Shown here: piece after piece, positions 27,229 through 35,570 of the stretch
Position numbering within the stretch: position 1 is the first letter of the stretch
Layout: every line of letters begins with the position of its first letter
NCBI RefSeq assembly: GCF_001715295.1
Contig: NZ_MDKB01000003.1
Span: 178,211-242,210, forward strand
Direction of reading: 5' to 3'
DNA length: 64,000 nucleotides
Origin: Streptomyces griseus
Lineage (GTDB): Bacteria > Actinomycetota > Actinomycetes > Streptomycetales > Streptomycetaceae
Translations under genes and position numbers: made by a program
The notes under the pieces: model-generated
Database searches by the model: none
The model's input: only the letters and a program-made list of their open reading frames with translations
What the model was told of the DNA's origin: nothing

Positions 27229-28449
27229 ATGTCCACCCCCGAGACCGCGAAGCCCTCGAAGCTGCCGGACTTCGATCCCCGCGACCCCCTCGGTATCGAC
27301 GACCTCCTCGGACCGGAGGACCTCGCCGTCCGCGACACCGTGCGCGCCTGGGCGGCCGACCGGGTCCTGCCGCATATCGCCGAGTGGTACGAGAACGGCG
27401 AACTCCCCGGCATCCGTGAGCTGGCCCGCGAACTGGGCTCACTCGGTGCGCTCGGCATGTCCCTGAGCGGATACGGCTGCGCGGGCGCGAGCGCCGTGCA
27501 GTACGGCCTGGCCTGCCTGGAGCTGGAGGCGGCCGACTCCGGGATCCGCTCCCTGGTCTCCGTCCAGGGGTCCCTCGCCATGTACGCCATCCACCGCTTC
27601 GGGTCCGAGGAGCAGAAGCTGCGCTGGCTGCCCGGGATGGCGGCCGGCGAGATCATCGGCTGCTTCGGGCTCACCGAGCCGGACCACGGGTCCGACCCCG
27701 CGGGCATGCGGACGTACGCCACACGCGAGGGCGACGACTGGATCCTCACCGGCCGCAAGATGTGGATCACCAACGGCTCGGTCGCCGGGGTGGCCGTCGT
27801 CTGGGCGCAGACCGACGAGGCCGGCGGCGGCTCCGGCGTCCGCGGGTTCCTGGTCCCGACGGACAGCCCAGGGTTCTCGGCTCCGGAGATCCGGCACAAG
27901 TGGTCGCTGCGCGCCTCGGTCACCAGCGAGCTGGTCATGGACGGCGTACGGCTGCCCGCCGATGCCGTCCTGCCCGGGGCCACCGGCCTGCGCGGCCCGC
28001 TCAGCTGCCTCAGCCACGCCCGGTACGGGATCGTCTGGGGAGCCATGGGCGCGGCGCGCGCCAGCTTCGAGGCGGCGGCCGACTACGCGAGGAGCCGCGA
28101 GCAGTTCGGCCGGCCCATCGGCGGGTTCCAGCTGACCCAGGCCAAGCTGGCCGACATGGCCGTGGAACTGCACAAGGGGATCCTGCTCGCGCACCATCTG
28201 GGCCGCCGGCTGGACGCGGGCAGGCTCCGACCGGAGCAGGTCAGTTTCGGGAAGCTCAACAACGTGCGGGAGGCGATCGAGATCTGCCGCACCTCGCGCA
28301 CGATTCTCGGCGCCAACGGGATCTCGCTGGAGTACCCGGTGATGCGGCATGCGACGAACCTGGAGTCGGTGCTCACCTACGAGGGCACCGTGGAGATGCA
28401 CCAGCTGGTGCTGGGCAAGGCGCTCACCGGCCTGGACGCCTTCCGCTGA
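27229..28449 (+). CDS. Acyl-CoA dehydrogenase, glutaryl-CoA dehydrogenase-like
   Basis: 406 aa FAD-dependent acyl-CoA dehydrogenase. GCFGLTEPDHGSDPAGM and KMWITNG are the family flavin/substrate signatures; the catalytic glutamate is in LTYEGTVEMHQLVLGKALTG near the C-terminus, an arrangement shared with glutaryl-CoA dehydrogenase. N-terminal DFDPRDPLGIDDLLGPEDLAVRDTVR also fits that subfamily. Decarboxylating activity on glutaryl-CoA (lysine catabolism) is likely but not certain. ATG 27229 follows CCGGAGGCACCCC. It stands alone: a 169-base gap separates it from the convergent sepF gene. Confidence 0.9.
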   Translation: MSTPETAKPSKLPDFDPRDPLGIDDLLGPEDLAVRDTVRAWAADRVLPHIAEWYENGELPGIRELARELGSLGALGMSLSGYGCAGASAVQYGLACLELEAADSGIRSLVSVQGSLAMYAIHRFGSEEQKLRWLPGMAAGEIIGCFGLTEPDHGSDPAGMRTYATREGDDWILTGRKMWITNGSVAGVAVVWAQTDEAGGGSGVRGFLVPTDSPGFSAPEIRHKWSLRASVTSELVMDGVRLPADAVLPGATGLRGPLSCLSHARYGIVWGAMGAARASFEAAADYARSREQFGRPIGGFQLTQAKLADMAVELHKGILLAHHLGRRLDAGRLRPEQVSFGKLNNVREAIEICRTSRTILGANGISLEYPVMRHATNLESVLTYEGTVEMHQLVLGKALTGLDAFR

Positions 28450-28618
28450 GGGGCGTCCGGCGGGCCTGCCCGGACCGGGAGGGGGCGCACCGCGAGGCGG
28501 AGGCCGTCCGCACACCGGGTGTATGCGGGCGGTGCGGCGACGGCGGGCTGCCGCGGCTGTCGCCGAGTGCTCGCCCGCGGTGGCGGGACAGCTCCCGGAG
28601 ACGTCCGGCGGTGCCCAC

Positions 28619-29059
28619 TCAGCTCTGGTTGAAGAAGCCGTCGGCCGGCCGGCCGGCTGCCTCGCCGTTCACCACCTGGGTGTGGGCAGGGGTCAGCAGG
28701 AACACCCGGGTGGCCACGCGCTCGATGGAACCGCGCAGACCGAAGGTCAGCCCCGCGGCGAAGTCCACGACGCGCTTGGCGTCGGTGGGGTCCATGGCCG
28801 TGAGGTTGACGATCACGGGGACGCCGTCCCGGAAGAGCTCGCCGATGCCGCGCGCGTCCCGGAAGCTGTCCGGGGTGACGGTGGCGATCCGGCGGCCCGT
28901 GTCCACGGCCTTCTCGGAGGCGACCTGCACACGGGGGTCGGTCACCCAGGGATGGTTCGTACCGGTATCCGTCTCCTCGGAGTACTCGTCGTCGTAGTAC
29001 CGCTCGTCGTTGTCCTCCACGAGGCCCAGCCAGGCACTCGCCTTGCGCACCGATCCCAT
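28619..29059 (-). CDS. sepF: SepF-like cell division protein
   Basis: 146 aa SepF-family protein, which in other bacteria anchors and bundles FtsZ at the septum. N-terminal MGSVRKASAWLGLVEDNDER acts as the amphipathic membrane anchor; an acidic Tyr/Glu/Asp linker follows; the globular SepF core is IATVTPDSFRDARGIGELF, VPVIVNLTAMDPTDAKRVVDFAAGL and the final VFLLTPAHTQV. It lies away from the dcw cluster (no ftsZ, ylmD nearby), so it is a paralogue such as the one I recall as SCO1749. GAGAGGAGG sits 6 bases upstream of the ATG. Confidence 0.93.
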   Translation of the reverse strand: MGSVRKASAWLGLVEDNDERYYDDEYSEETDTGTNHPWVTDPRVQVASEKAVDTGRRIATVTPDSFRDARGIGELFRDGVPVIVNLTAMDPTDAKRVVDFAAGLTFGLRGSIERVATRVFLLTPAHTQVVNGEAAGRPADGFFNQS

Positions 29060-29362
29060 GGACGCCTCCTCTCACCGCGGTTCGTTGGTGTTCCGCATCT
29101 CTTTCCTATCCCTATGGTCGTCCATGATGCGGATGATGCGCCAAGGGGATAGTCGGCGCGCTCGCGATTCGTGACGTGACTGGTGCAGAACATGTGGCGA
29201 TTCGTCAGGGTTCGAGCGCTATAGGCGGGTTGCGGGAGGAAAATATGATGCGCCCGCCCGTACGGGTGACCTGGGGGACGTACGGGTGAACGAGTCGCTC
29301 GATACGATGCACGCCGCGCACGCGCACAGGTGCGGCGTCAGGTGAGTGCTCGGGGGATGGAC
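29060..29362. other. Divergent sepF / DUF5685 promoter region
   Basis: 303 bases. A tandem ATGATGCGG repeat is at 29124-29141; on the minus strand TAGGGATAGGAAAG lies before sepF; TATAGG near 29221 could be a -10 for the plus-strand gene. No coding frame is convincing. Confidence 0.35.
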
Positions 29363-30571
29363 GTGTTCGGAATAGTGAGGCCCTGTACCCATCGGCTGTC
29401 CGAGGGGCTCAAGGCGGAGTGGATCGCCCATCTCTGCGGGCTCTGCCTCGCGCTGCGGGCGGACCACGGGCAGTTCGCCCGGATCGTCACGAACTATGAC
29501 GGTCTGATTGTTTCCGTCCTGACGGAGGCTCAGTCGGAGCGCACGACCGGGCGGCGGCGTACCGCCGGACCGTGCCCGCTGCGCTCCATGCGCACCGCTC
29601 CGGTCGCTCGCGGGGAGGGCGCCAGACTCGCCGCCGCCGTGTCCCTCGTGCTGGCGTCGGCGAAGGTGCGCGACCACGTGGCCGACCGTGACGGGCTGTT
29701 GAAGCGCCGCCCGGTCGCCGCGGCGGCCCGCCGGGTAGCCGCCGGCTGGGACAGGGCGGGCGCGCGCACGGGCGCCGAGCTGGGCTTCGACACGGCGCTC
29801 CTGGTCGACGCGGTCGACCGGCAGACCGGCATCGAGTCCCTCGCCGGACCCGGCACCTCCCTGCTGGCGGTCACCGAGCCCACCGAGACGGCGACCGCCG
29901 CGGCCTTCGCGCACACCGCCGTCCTCGCGGGCAAGCCGCAGAACGCCGAGCCGCTCGCCGAGGCCGGACGGCTCTTCGGGCGGCTCGCCCACCTGCTGGA
30001 CGCCGTCGAGGACAGGGAAGCTGACGCCGCGTCGGGCGCCTGGAACCCCCTCGCCGCGACCGGCACCCCGCTCGCAGAGGCCCGGCGGCTGTGCGACGAC
30101 GCCCTGCACGGGGTGCGCCTCGCGATGCGGGACGCGGAGTTCACCGACGCCCGGCTGGCGCACGTGCTGCTGGTCCACGAACTGCGGCGCTCCGTGGACC
30201 GGGCGTTCGGATCCGCCTCCTGCTCGCACCGGCCGGAGGACCGGCCGACGGGGGCGTACGGCCCCCAGCCGGGCAATCCGTACGCCCCGGCGCCGGGCGG
30301 ACCCTACGGCCCGCCCGGTCCGCCGCTCCCGCCCGAGCCGCCGCGCAACCGGCGCGGCCTGATCACCGGCTGCCTGGTGTGGGCAGGACTCGCCTGCACC
30401 TGCCAGATGTGCTGCCGCGACACCTTCCACGACCCCTGGAGCGGCCAGGAGCGCGAAGGTCTCTGCCATAAGTGCGACTGCGGTGACTGCTGTGACGGCT
30501 GTGAATGCTGCGGCAACTGTTGCAGTTGCTGTGGTGAGGGCGACGGCTGCGACTGCGGCTGCGACTGCTGA
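29363..30571 (+). CDS. DUF5685-family protein with cysteine-rich C-terminus
   Basis: 402 aa. N-terminus FGIVRPCTHRLSEGLKAEW, then HLCGLCLALRADHGQ and NYDGLIVSVLTEAQ, is the hallmark of DUF5685, an all-helical family of unknown role common in Streptomyces; the paired N-terminal Cys/His residues could bind metal. A Gly/Pro/Tyr linker (PGNPYAPAPGGPYGPPG) leads to a 70-residue tail with 21 cysteines in CC, CxC and CxxC arrays (for example CDCGDCCDGCECC). GTG 29363 is chosen because GGGGGA precedes it by about 6 bases; ATG 29357 is the alternative. Confidence 0.85.
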   Translation: MFGIVRPCTHRLSEGLKAEWIAHLCGLCLALRADHGQFARIVTNYDGLIVSVLTEAQSERTTGRRRTAGPCPLRSMRTAPVARGEGARLAAAVSLVLASAKVRDHVADRDGLLKRRPVAAAARRVAAGWDRAGARTGAELGFDTALLVDAVDRQTGIESLAGPGTSLLAVTEPTETATAAAFAHTAVLAGKPQNAEPLAEAGRLFGRLAHLLDAVEDREADAASGAWNPLAATGTPLAEARRLCDDALHGVRLAMRDAEFTDARLAHVLLVHELRRSVDRAFGSASCSHRPEDRPTGAYGPQPGNPYAPAPGGPYGPPGPPLPPEPPRNRRGLITGCLVWAGLACTCQMCCRDTFHDPWSGQEREGLCHKCDCGDCCDGCECCGNCCSCCGEGDGCDCGCDC

Positions 30572-30787
30572 GCCGGCTTCCGCCGACCGGCTGAGCGCCC
30601 CGGGCCGCGAGATCCGCGACGTCCGGATCATCCCGTGCCCGGGCGGTCCTCCCCAGGTCTCAGGGTGCGGCCGCAAGCCCGGTCCGCCCGTGACCGTGAA
30701 CGCCGGCGCCGGCGGGGTGCCGCTTCCGGGGGGCCGACCTCAGGTCGCACCCCGGACCGCCGGAGCCCGTGTGGAAAGGTTGACGGC

Positions 30788-31612
30788 ATGAGCACGGACG
30801 CACAGCAGGACAGCCGGGGCAGCCGGGACAGCGAAGAACTCCGGGAGTGGCAGCGCTGGCACGAGGAGCGCATCGTCGCGGTCGCGGCACCGCACGGCCC
30901 ACTCTCCCTGACCGGCACCCACTGGCTCTCCGACCACCCGGACGGTCGCCTTCCGGCCGTGCCCGGGCTGTGGAGCGAGGGCGACGACGAGGTCGTCCTC
31001 ACCGCCACCGCCGAGGACGGGCTGACCGTGGACGGGGAGCCCCTGGACGGAGACGTCCGGCTCACCGCCGACCGCGGGCCGATCGGCGCGTCGCGGGTCG
31101 CGCTGGGCGGGCGGAGGCTGGTGGTGATGAGCCGCGAAGGCCTCTGGGCGGTAAGGGACTTCGACCCACAGTCCCCGGCCCGGCGCCGCTTCAGGACCAT
31201 CGACGCCACTCCGTACGAGCCGCGCTGGTCCCTGGACGGCGTCTTCCGCCCGTACGACGCCGACCGGACGGTACGGGTCGCGAACGCCGACGGGCGCGAG
31301 CGCGGGCTGGGCCTCAGCGGCGAGATCGCCTTCACCCTGGACGGCGTCGAGCACACGCTCCAGGTCGCGGTGGAGCCCGACGGCTCCCTCTGGGCCGTGT
31401 TCGCCGATGCCACCAGCGGGGACAGCAGTTACCGCTTCCGGTTCCTGCGGCCGGGGGCGCCCGACGCGCAGGGCAGGGTGGACGTCGACTTCAACCGGGC
31501 GCTGCTGCCGCCGTGCGCCTTCGCCGACCACTTCATCTGCCCGCTCCCGCCGCCGGGCAACACCCTCACGGCCGCGGTTCCCGCGGGGGAGCGGAACCGC
31601 ATCGACGACTGA
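30788..31612 (+). CDS. DUF1684 domain protein
   Basis: 274 aa. Tandem motifs LREWQRWHEERIVAVAAPHGPLSLTGTHWL and later DFNRALLPPCAFADHFICPLPPPGN are diagnostic for DUF1684, a beta-rich family of unknown activity. The conserved Cys/Asp/His (CAFADHFICP) recall a metal or nucleophile site, but no reaction is known. No signal peptide. ATG 30788 follows GGAAAGGTTGACGGC. It is the last gene I can match to the left block before the breakpoint. Confidence 0.85.
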   Translation: MSTDAQQDSRGSRDSEELREWQRWHEERIVAVAAPHGPLSLTGTHWLSDHPDGRLPAVPGLWSEGDDEVVLTATAEDGLTVDGEPLDGDVRLTADRGPIGASRVALGGRRLVVMSREGLWAVRDFDPQSPARRRFRTIDATPYEPRWSLDGVFRPYDADRTVRVANADGRERGLGLSGEIAFTLDGVEHTLQVAVEPDGSLWAVFADATSGDSSYRFRFLRPGAPDAQGRVDVDFNRALLPPCAFADHFICPLPPPGNTLTAAVPAGERNRIDD

Positions 31613-31887
31613 CCCGACCACCTGACGGGCTGTCGGCCGGAGGGGCCCGGCTGCGGGCTCGGGTCCGCCGTCCCTCCCCGGCCCGCTCCGTGTGGGGTGC
31701 GTGTGCGCGGTCCCGGAGCCGGCTCTCCACGGACCCGGGACTCCCGTACCCGGCGCGGACGGGACGGTGTCCCCGCGGCAGCGGCGACCACACCGCAGGG
31801 GGCGCGGTCTTCCTCCGTCCGCTCACCGAAGCGCTCAGCGCGTACGCCGTCAGCGCGTGCTGACACCGGACACCGTCGCACTCCCGC

Positions 31888-31916
31888 GAGCCCCCGCCGA
31901 TTGCCGGCGGGGGCTC
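31888..31916 (+). terminator. Hairpin before the SLOG gene
   Basis: GAGCCCCCGCCG / CGGCGGGGGCTC, 12-bp perfect stem, 5-base loop ATTGC. It lies in the 433-base gap 31613-32045, which otherwise shows no gene; it may end the DUF1684 transcript and insulate the next gene. Confidence 0.65.
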
Positions 31917-32045
31917 CCGCTCGCCCCTCGGCCTTTGAGAAGATGTCCAAACGGTCGGTCGCAGAGGGAGCACGGGGGCGGACGCTGTGCCCGTCCGGAG
32001 GCCCGTCCTCCGTGCCCCCGCAGACACCCAGGGGGTTCCAGGTCC

Positions 32046-32525
32046 GTGAAACGCATCGGAGTGACCGGTCACCGTTCCATCCCCCCGGAGGCCCACACGC
32101 ACGTGCTGGAGGGGATCCGGGCGGTGTTCCGCGCGGCGGAAGGGTCCGTGGAGGCACTCTCCAGCCTGGCGGTGGGGGCCGACCAGATCTTCGCCGACCT
32201 CGCGCTGGCGCACGGCGCCGAACTCACCGCCGTCATCCCCAGCGGCGACTACGAGGCGTGCTTCGACGAGGCGGCCGACCTGGCGCGCTACCGCACGCTC
32301 AGGGCCAGGGCCGTCCGCGAGGTCCGGCTCGACTTCGCGCACTCCACGGACGAGGCCTACTACGCGGCGGGCGCCTACATCGCCGACCACTGCGACCGGC
32401 TGCTCGCCGTCTGGGACGGCAGGCCCGCGCGGGGTCTCGGCGGCACCGGCGACATCGTCACGTACGCCCGTAACCTCGGTCGGCCCGTCACAGTCATCTG
32501 GCGCGACGGCGTGGAGCGCGGCTGA
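32046..32525 (+). CDS. SLOG/LOG-like Rossmann protein
   Basis: 159 aa. Starts VKRIGVTGHRSIPPEAH, then LSSLAVGADQIFADLALAHGA, VIPSGDYEA and DRLLAVWDGRPARGLGGTGD before a final strand GRPVTVIW. A GHR-type glycine turn after the first strand, a GADQ loop, and a late DG-GGT phosphate-binding segment are what I expect of the SMF/DprA-LOG (SLOG) superfamily of nucleotide-ligand sensors or base-releasing enzymes; comparative work has linked SLOG domains to conflict systems. Start GTG 32046 has CCAGG upstream, weak. Convergent with the SLATT gene 154 bases away. Assignment is by pattern. Confidence 0.75.
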   Translation: MKRIGVTGHRSIPPEAHTHVLEGIRAVFRAAEGSVEALSSLAVGADQIFADLALAHGAELTAVIPSGDYEACFDEAADLARYRTLRARAVREVRLDFAHSTDEAYYAAGAYIADHCDRLLAVWDGRPARGLGGTGDIVTYARNLGRPVTVIWRDGVERG

Positions 32526-32678
32526 CCCGCCCGAGCGCCGACGCGGAGCGCGACCCCCGGCAGCGGTACGGGGATCGGCGCCGAACGGCCCGGCCGGTGC
32601 GGGAGTTACACTCCCGGGTCCACCGGTCCGGGGGCCGCGCCGGTGGGCCCGCCGAGTGGCGCCGGCCGGGGCCCCGCC

Positions 32679-33608
32679 TCACATCCGGTGTCTGGCCAGC
32701 CAGTCCGTGTGCTCGGGAGAGACGATCCGCTCGGTCTCGAAGACGGCGGCGGCCCACTGCCGTTCGGTCAGGGTGGTCTCCATGGCGGCCTGCATGTTCT
32801 CCAGGTCCTCCTCCACCAGCGAGTGCGCCGACACCAGCGGGTGATGGCGGCGCGTCTCGTTCCAGGCGAGACAGGCCGCCGCGGCGGCGGAGAACGACCC
32901 CGTCAGCGCGAACGAATCCCCCGTCCCGAAGGTCTGCAGCACCGCGAGGACCAGGGCCGGCAGCGTCAGTACGCCGATGGTGCCCGCCCAGACGACCGCA
33001 CCCCGCCGGGACACCTGCCTGCGCCTGCGGTACCAGCGCCGCTGCTCGATGAGCCGGTCGCGGATGTAGGTCTCCTTGCGTACGGTGAACGCCCTGTCCC
33101 GTAACTCCCGCATGGACGTGGTGATGAGGCCCTCGCCCGCGTCCGTCATCTCGTCCCGGGGGTCCACCCAGCCGACCTTCCGCAACTCCTGGAGCCCTTC
33201 CTCCAGCCGGTTGGCGAACACCGCCTCCGGGTGCAGGGTGCCGGTGTCGAAGGGCGAGCCGTGGACCGCGTAGCGCCAGCAGTTGGACTTGATGAACTCC
33301 GCTGCGGAGCGGTTGAGTTGCCAGTGCGACTTTGCTTTGCGCCGGGAGGCGAGGTACGTCGCTATCAGGACACCCAGATAGGCCAACGCCGCTATGGCGT
33401 CCAGGAGTTGGACACCTCCGCCCACCTCGGCGTGCCAGGGCAGCGCGGCGGGCACCGTGCCGGCGACGAGCAGCGCGAGCTGGATCCGGGTGGTGTTGAG
33501 CGCCTCACGCTGGCGCGCGACCGCGACGGCGTCCGTGTGGTGGAAGAGTGCGGGCAGATCAGCGCTCCTGAAGACCATGCTCTGCAACGGTCCGGGAATC
33601 GCCGTCAT
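32679..33608 (-). CDS. DUF4231 / SLATT-type membrane protein
   Basis: 309 aa. First 2-TM unit (LALLVAGTVPAALPW, IAALAYLGVLIATYLA) is followed by RRKAKSHWQLNRSAAEFIK and SNCWRYAV, the signature of SLATT (SMODS and SLOG-associating 2TM effector) domains; a second 2-TM unit (VWAGTIGVLTLPALVLAVL, FSAAAAACLAWNE) precedes LEEDLENMQ-like helices and SPEHTDWLARHRM at the end. SLATT proteins are predicted pore-forming effectors partnered with SLOG or nucleotide-synthase proteins. Here the partner is the convergent SLOG-like gene. AGGAG lies 6 bases before ATG 33608. Effector activity is inference. Confidence 0.8.
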   Translation of the reverse strand: MTAIPGPLQSMVFRSADLPALFHHTDAVAVARQREALNTTRIQLALLVAGTVPAALPWHAEVGGGVQLLDAIAALAYLGVLIATYLASRRKAKSHWQLNRSAAEFIKSNCWRYAVHGSPFDTGTLHPEAVFANRLEEGLQELRKVGWVDPRDEMTDAGEGLITTSMRELRDRAFTVRKETYIRDRLIEQRRWYRRRRQVSRRGAVVWAGTIGVLTLPALVLAVLQTFGTGDSFALTGSFSAAAAACLAWNETRRHHPLVSAHSLVEEDLENMQAAMETTLTERQWAAAVFETERIVSPEHTDWLARHRM

Positions 33609-33717
33609 GATCACTCCTGTATTCGATGTAGTGGTCACCCGGTACTCGGAATGAAGGGGGTGCCATGCATATGGAGCAGTCCGTGAAATCACCCGGGTTA
33701 CGGCCGTACGCGCTGAG

Positions 33718-33745
33718 TTGCGCACCGGGGCCATGAGAGTAAAGT
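33718..33745 (+). promoter_or_regulatory. Candidate promoter of fxsA
   Basis: TTGCGC at 33718-33723 and TAAAGT at 33740-33745 with a 16-base spacer; transcription would begin near 33752, giving a leader of about 70 bases. Confidence 0.4.
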
Positions 33746-33752
33746 CGTGCCG

Positions 33753-33798
33753 CCGGACACTGCAATGGTGCAGGTGCCGGTGCAGTTTCCGTGTCCGG
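33753..33798 (+). promoter_or_regulatory. Inverted repeat in the fxsA leader
   Basis: CCGGACAC (33753-33760) pairs with GTGTCCGG (33791-33798); inner TGCA/TGCA copies extend it. It ends 22 bases before the fxsA start and could be an operator or leader hairpin. Confidence 0.4.
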
Positions 33799-33820
33799 AA
33801 CGAGCCCCCCAAGGACGGCC

Positions 33821-33985
33821 GTGAAGACCTACGAAATCCCCCAGAACTTCGCTGTTGCGAAGCGTCGTGTCCCGCTCGCAAAGATCGACGCCTCCGGCAG
33901 CGCCGCCGCCGAGAAGCTCGGGCGGGTGCTCGCGACGGCAGGCGGTCGCCCGACGCAGTCCTCGACCTTCAACTCCGCGCTGTAA
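33821..33985 (+). CDS. fxsA: FxSxx-COOH RiPP precursor peptide (FxsA)
   Basis: 54 aa. Leader VKTYEIPQNFAVAKRRVPL, an Ala/Gly-rich centre, and C-terminus TQSSTFNSAL, fitting the FxSxx-COOH rule (F-N-S-A-L ends the chain). This family is matured by the FxsB radical SAM/SPASM enzyme; Fxs systems are described among the three-residue cyclophane (Xye/Grr/Fxs) pathways, where the aromatic ring is joined to the beta carbon two residues later, here Phe to Ser. GTG 33821 has AAGGA 6 bases upstream. The maturase gene starts 34 bases downstream, in the same operon. Confidence 0.85.
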   Translation: MKTYEIPQNFAVAKRRVPLAKIDASGSAAAEKLGRVLATAGGRPTQSSTFNSAL

Positions 33986-34019
33986 TCATTCCACTCCGTT
34001 CGCTGGCTAGAATGGCGGA

Positions 34020-35310
34020 ATGACAGGACCCGCGGTCCCATTCCGCGAAATCGTTCTGAAAGTCCATAGCAGATGCGACCTCGCATGTGATCACTGCTAT
34101 GTCTACGAACACGCAGATCAGAGCTGGAGAACCCGGCCCCGAGCTGTTTCCGATCACGTCATCGCCCGGACGGCACAGCGCCTCGCCGAGCACGCCGAGA
34201 CGCACGCACTGCCCTCCGTGTCAGTGATCCTGCACGGAGGGGAGCCCCTGCTCGCCGGCCCCGCCCGTCTGCGCCGCGTCTGCGAAGAGTTCCGCAAGGC
34301 CCTGTCGGGCGTAGCCGATCTCGACCTGCGGATCCATACCAACGGCCTGCAGCTCAGCCCCCGTTACCTGGACCTGTTCGACGAGTTCGGCGTCAAGGTG
34401 GGTATCTCCCTCGACGGCGACCGTGCGGCCAACGACCGGCACCGGCGCTTCGCCGACGGACGCAGCAGCCACCCCCTCGTCCTCAAGGCCGTCGACCTGC
34501 TGCGGCAGGAGCGCTACCGCCACCTCGATCTCGGTCTCCTGTGCACCATCGACATCGAGAACGACCCGCGCACGGTCGTGGACGCCCTCACCGAACTCGC
34601 CCCCCCGGCCGTCGACTTCCTTCTGCCGCACGCCACCTGGGACCAGCCCCCGCCCCGCCCGGACGGATCGCCCACGGCCTACGCCGACTGGCTCCTCGCG
34701 GTCTTCGACCGCTGGCAGGAGCAGGGCGCCACGGTGCCTGTGCGCCTGTTCTCCTCGGTCCTCTCCACACTGCGCGGCGGGCCCAGTCTGACGGAGTCCC
34801 TCGGCCTCGCCCCCACGGACCTGGTGGTGGTCGAGACGGACGGTCAGCTGGAGCAGGTCGACTCCCTCAAGACCGCCTACGAGGGCGCGGCGGCCACCGG
34901 ATTCGACGTGTTCTCGCACTCCTTCGACGAGGTCGCCGCCCACCCCGGCGTCCGGGCGCGCCAGCTCGGTCTGGCGGGCGTCAGCGAGACGTGCCGCCGG
35001 TGCCCCGTCGTACGTTCGTGCGGTGGCGGGCTCTACGCGCACCGGTACAGCTCGGACCGTGCGTTCGACAACCCGTCCGTCTACTGCAAGGACCTGGAAG
35101 CGCTGGTCCGGGGAATCGGCGCCCGCACGGCGTCCTCCGTGCCGCCCGCGGTGACGGACCGGCGAGAGCTGACCGCCGCGCAGCACGACCTGACCCGCAC
35201 GCTCCTGGCCCGCCTCCACGAGGTGCTGGACGGCAGGGGCGGCGCCCGGTGGGACGCGGCGTGGGAGCTCGCCGGGGCGGTGGAGGCGACCGACGAGGGC
35301 GCGGACAATC
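34020..35310 (+). pseudogene. fxsB: FxsB-type radical SAM/SPASM maturase, 3' end lost at uvrB joint
   Basis: Maturase for FxsA. Residues 1-430 are authentic: REIVLKVHSRCDLACDHC gives the CX3CX2C cluster ligands (C19, C23, C26), HGGEPLL and the TIM-barrel blocks follow, and SPASM cysteines appear from residue 325 (CRRCPVVRSCGGG, then YCKDLE). After base 35310 the frame is still open (to 36512) but now reads the antisense of uvrB and of the MHYT gene, so the natural C-terminus is gone; many FxsB proteins carry a C-terminal HExxH hydroxylase domain here, others end near 400-450 aa. The core may still be active. Start ATG 34020 has only a weak GCGGA upstream. Confidence 0.75.
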
Positions 35311-35531
35311 GGGGCCATCACCAGGGTGGGGCGCTGCAGCTTCTCGATCATCCAGGCCGTCGTGGCCGACTTGCCCGTGCCGGTCGCCCCCAGCAGGACG
35401 ACGTCCTTCTCGCCGGCGCGGATACGCCGGTCCAGCTCGGCGATGGCCGCGGGCTGGTCACCGCTGGGCTGGTAGGGACTGACGACCTCGAAAGGCGCCA
35501 CCGAACGTTCGATCTTCGAAACGGGCCGCAT
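35310..35531 (-). pseudogene. uvrB: Decapitated uvrB: codons 1-74 only
   Basis: Reads MRPVSKIERSVAPFEVVSPY, GDQPAAIAEL, then the Walker A GATGTGKSATTAWM and RPTLVMAP, an unmistakable excinuclease UvrB N-terminus. The next residues should be NKTLAAQL; instead the frame enters sequence that is antisense to fxsB. The helicase, UvrA- and UvrC-interaction parts (about 90 percent of the protein) are absent, so this copy cannot function in nucleotide excision repair. Whether an intact uvrB exists elsewhere cannot be seen. Confidence 0.88.
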
Positions 35532-35570
35532 GCAACCACCGTACGACCCGCCACCGACAACGGCGCCGGA

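Noticed and set aside
34221..35531. 436-residue minus frame beginning as UvrB
   Set aside because: Only the first 74 codons are UvrB; the rest is antisense to the radical SAM maturase, so it is not a full gene.
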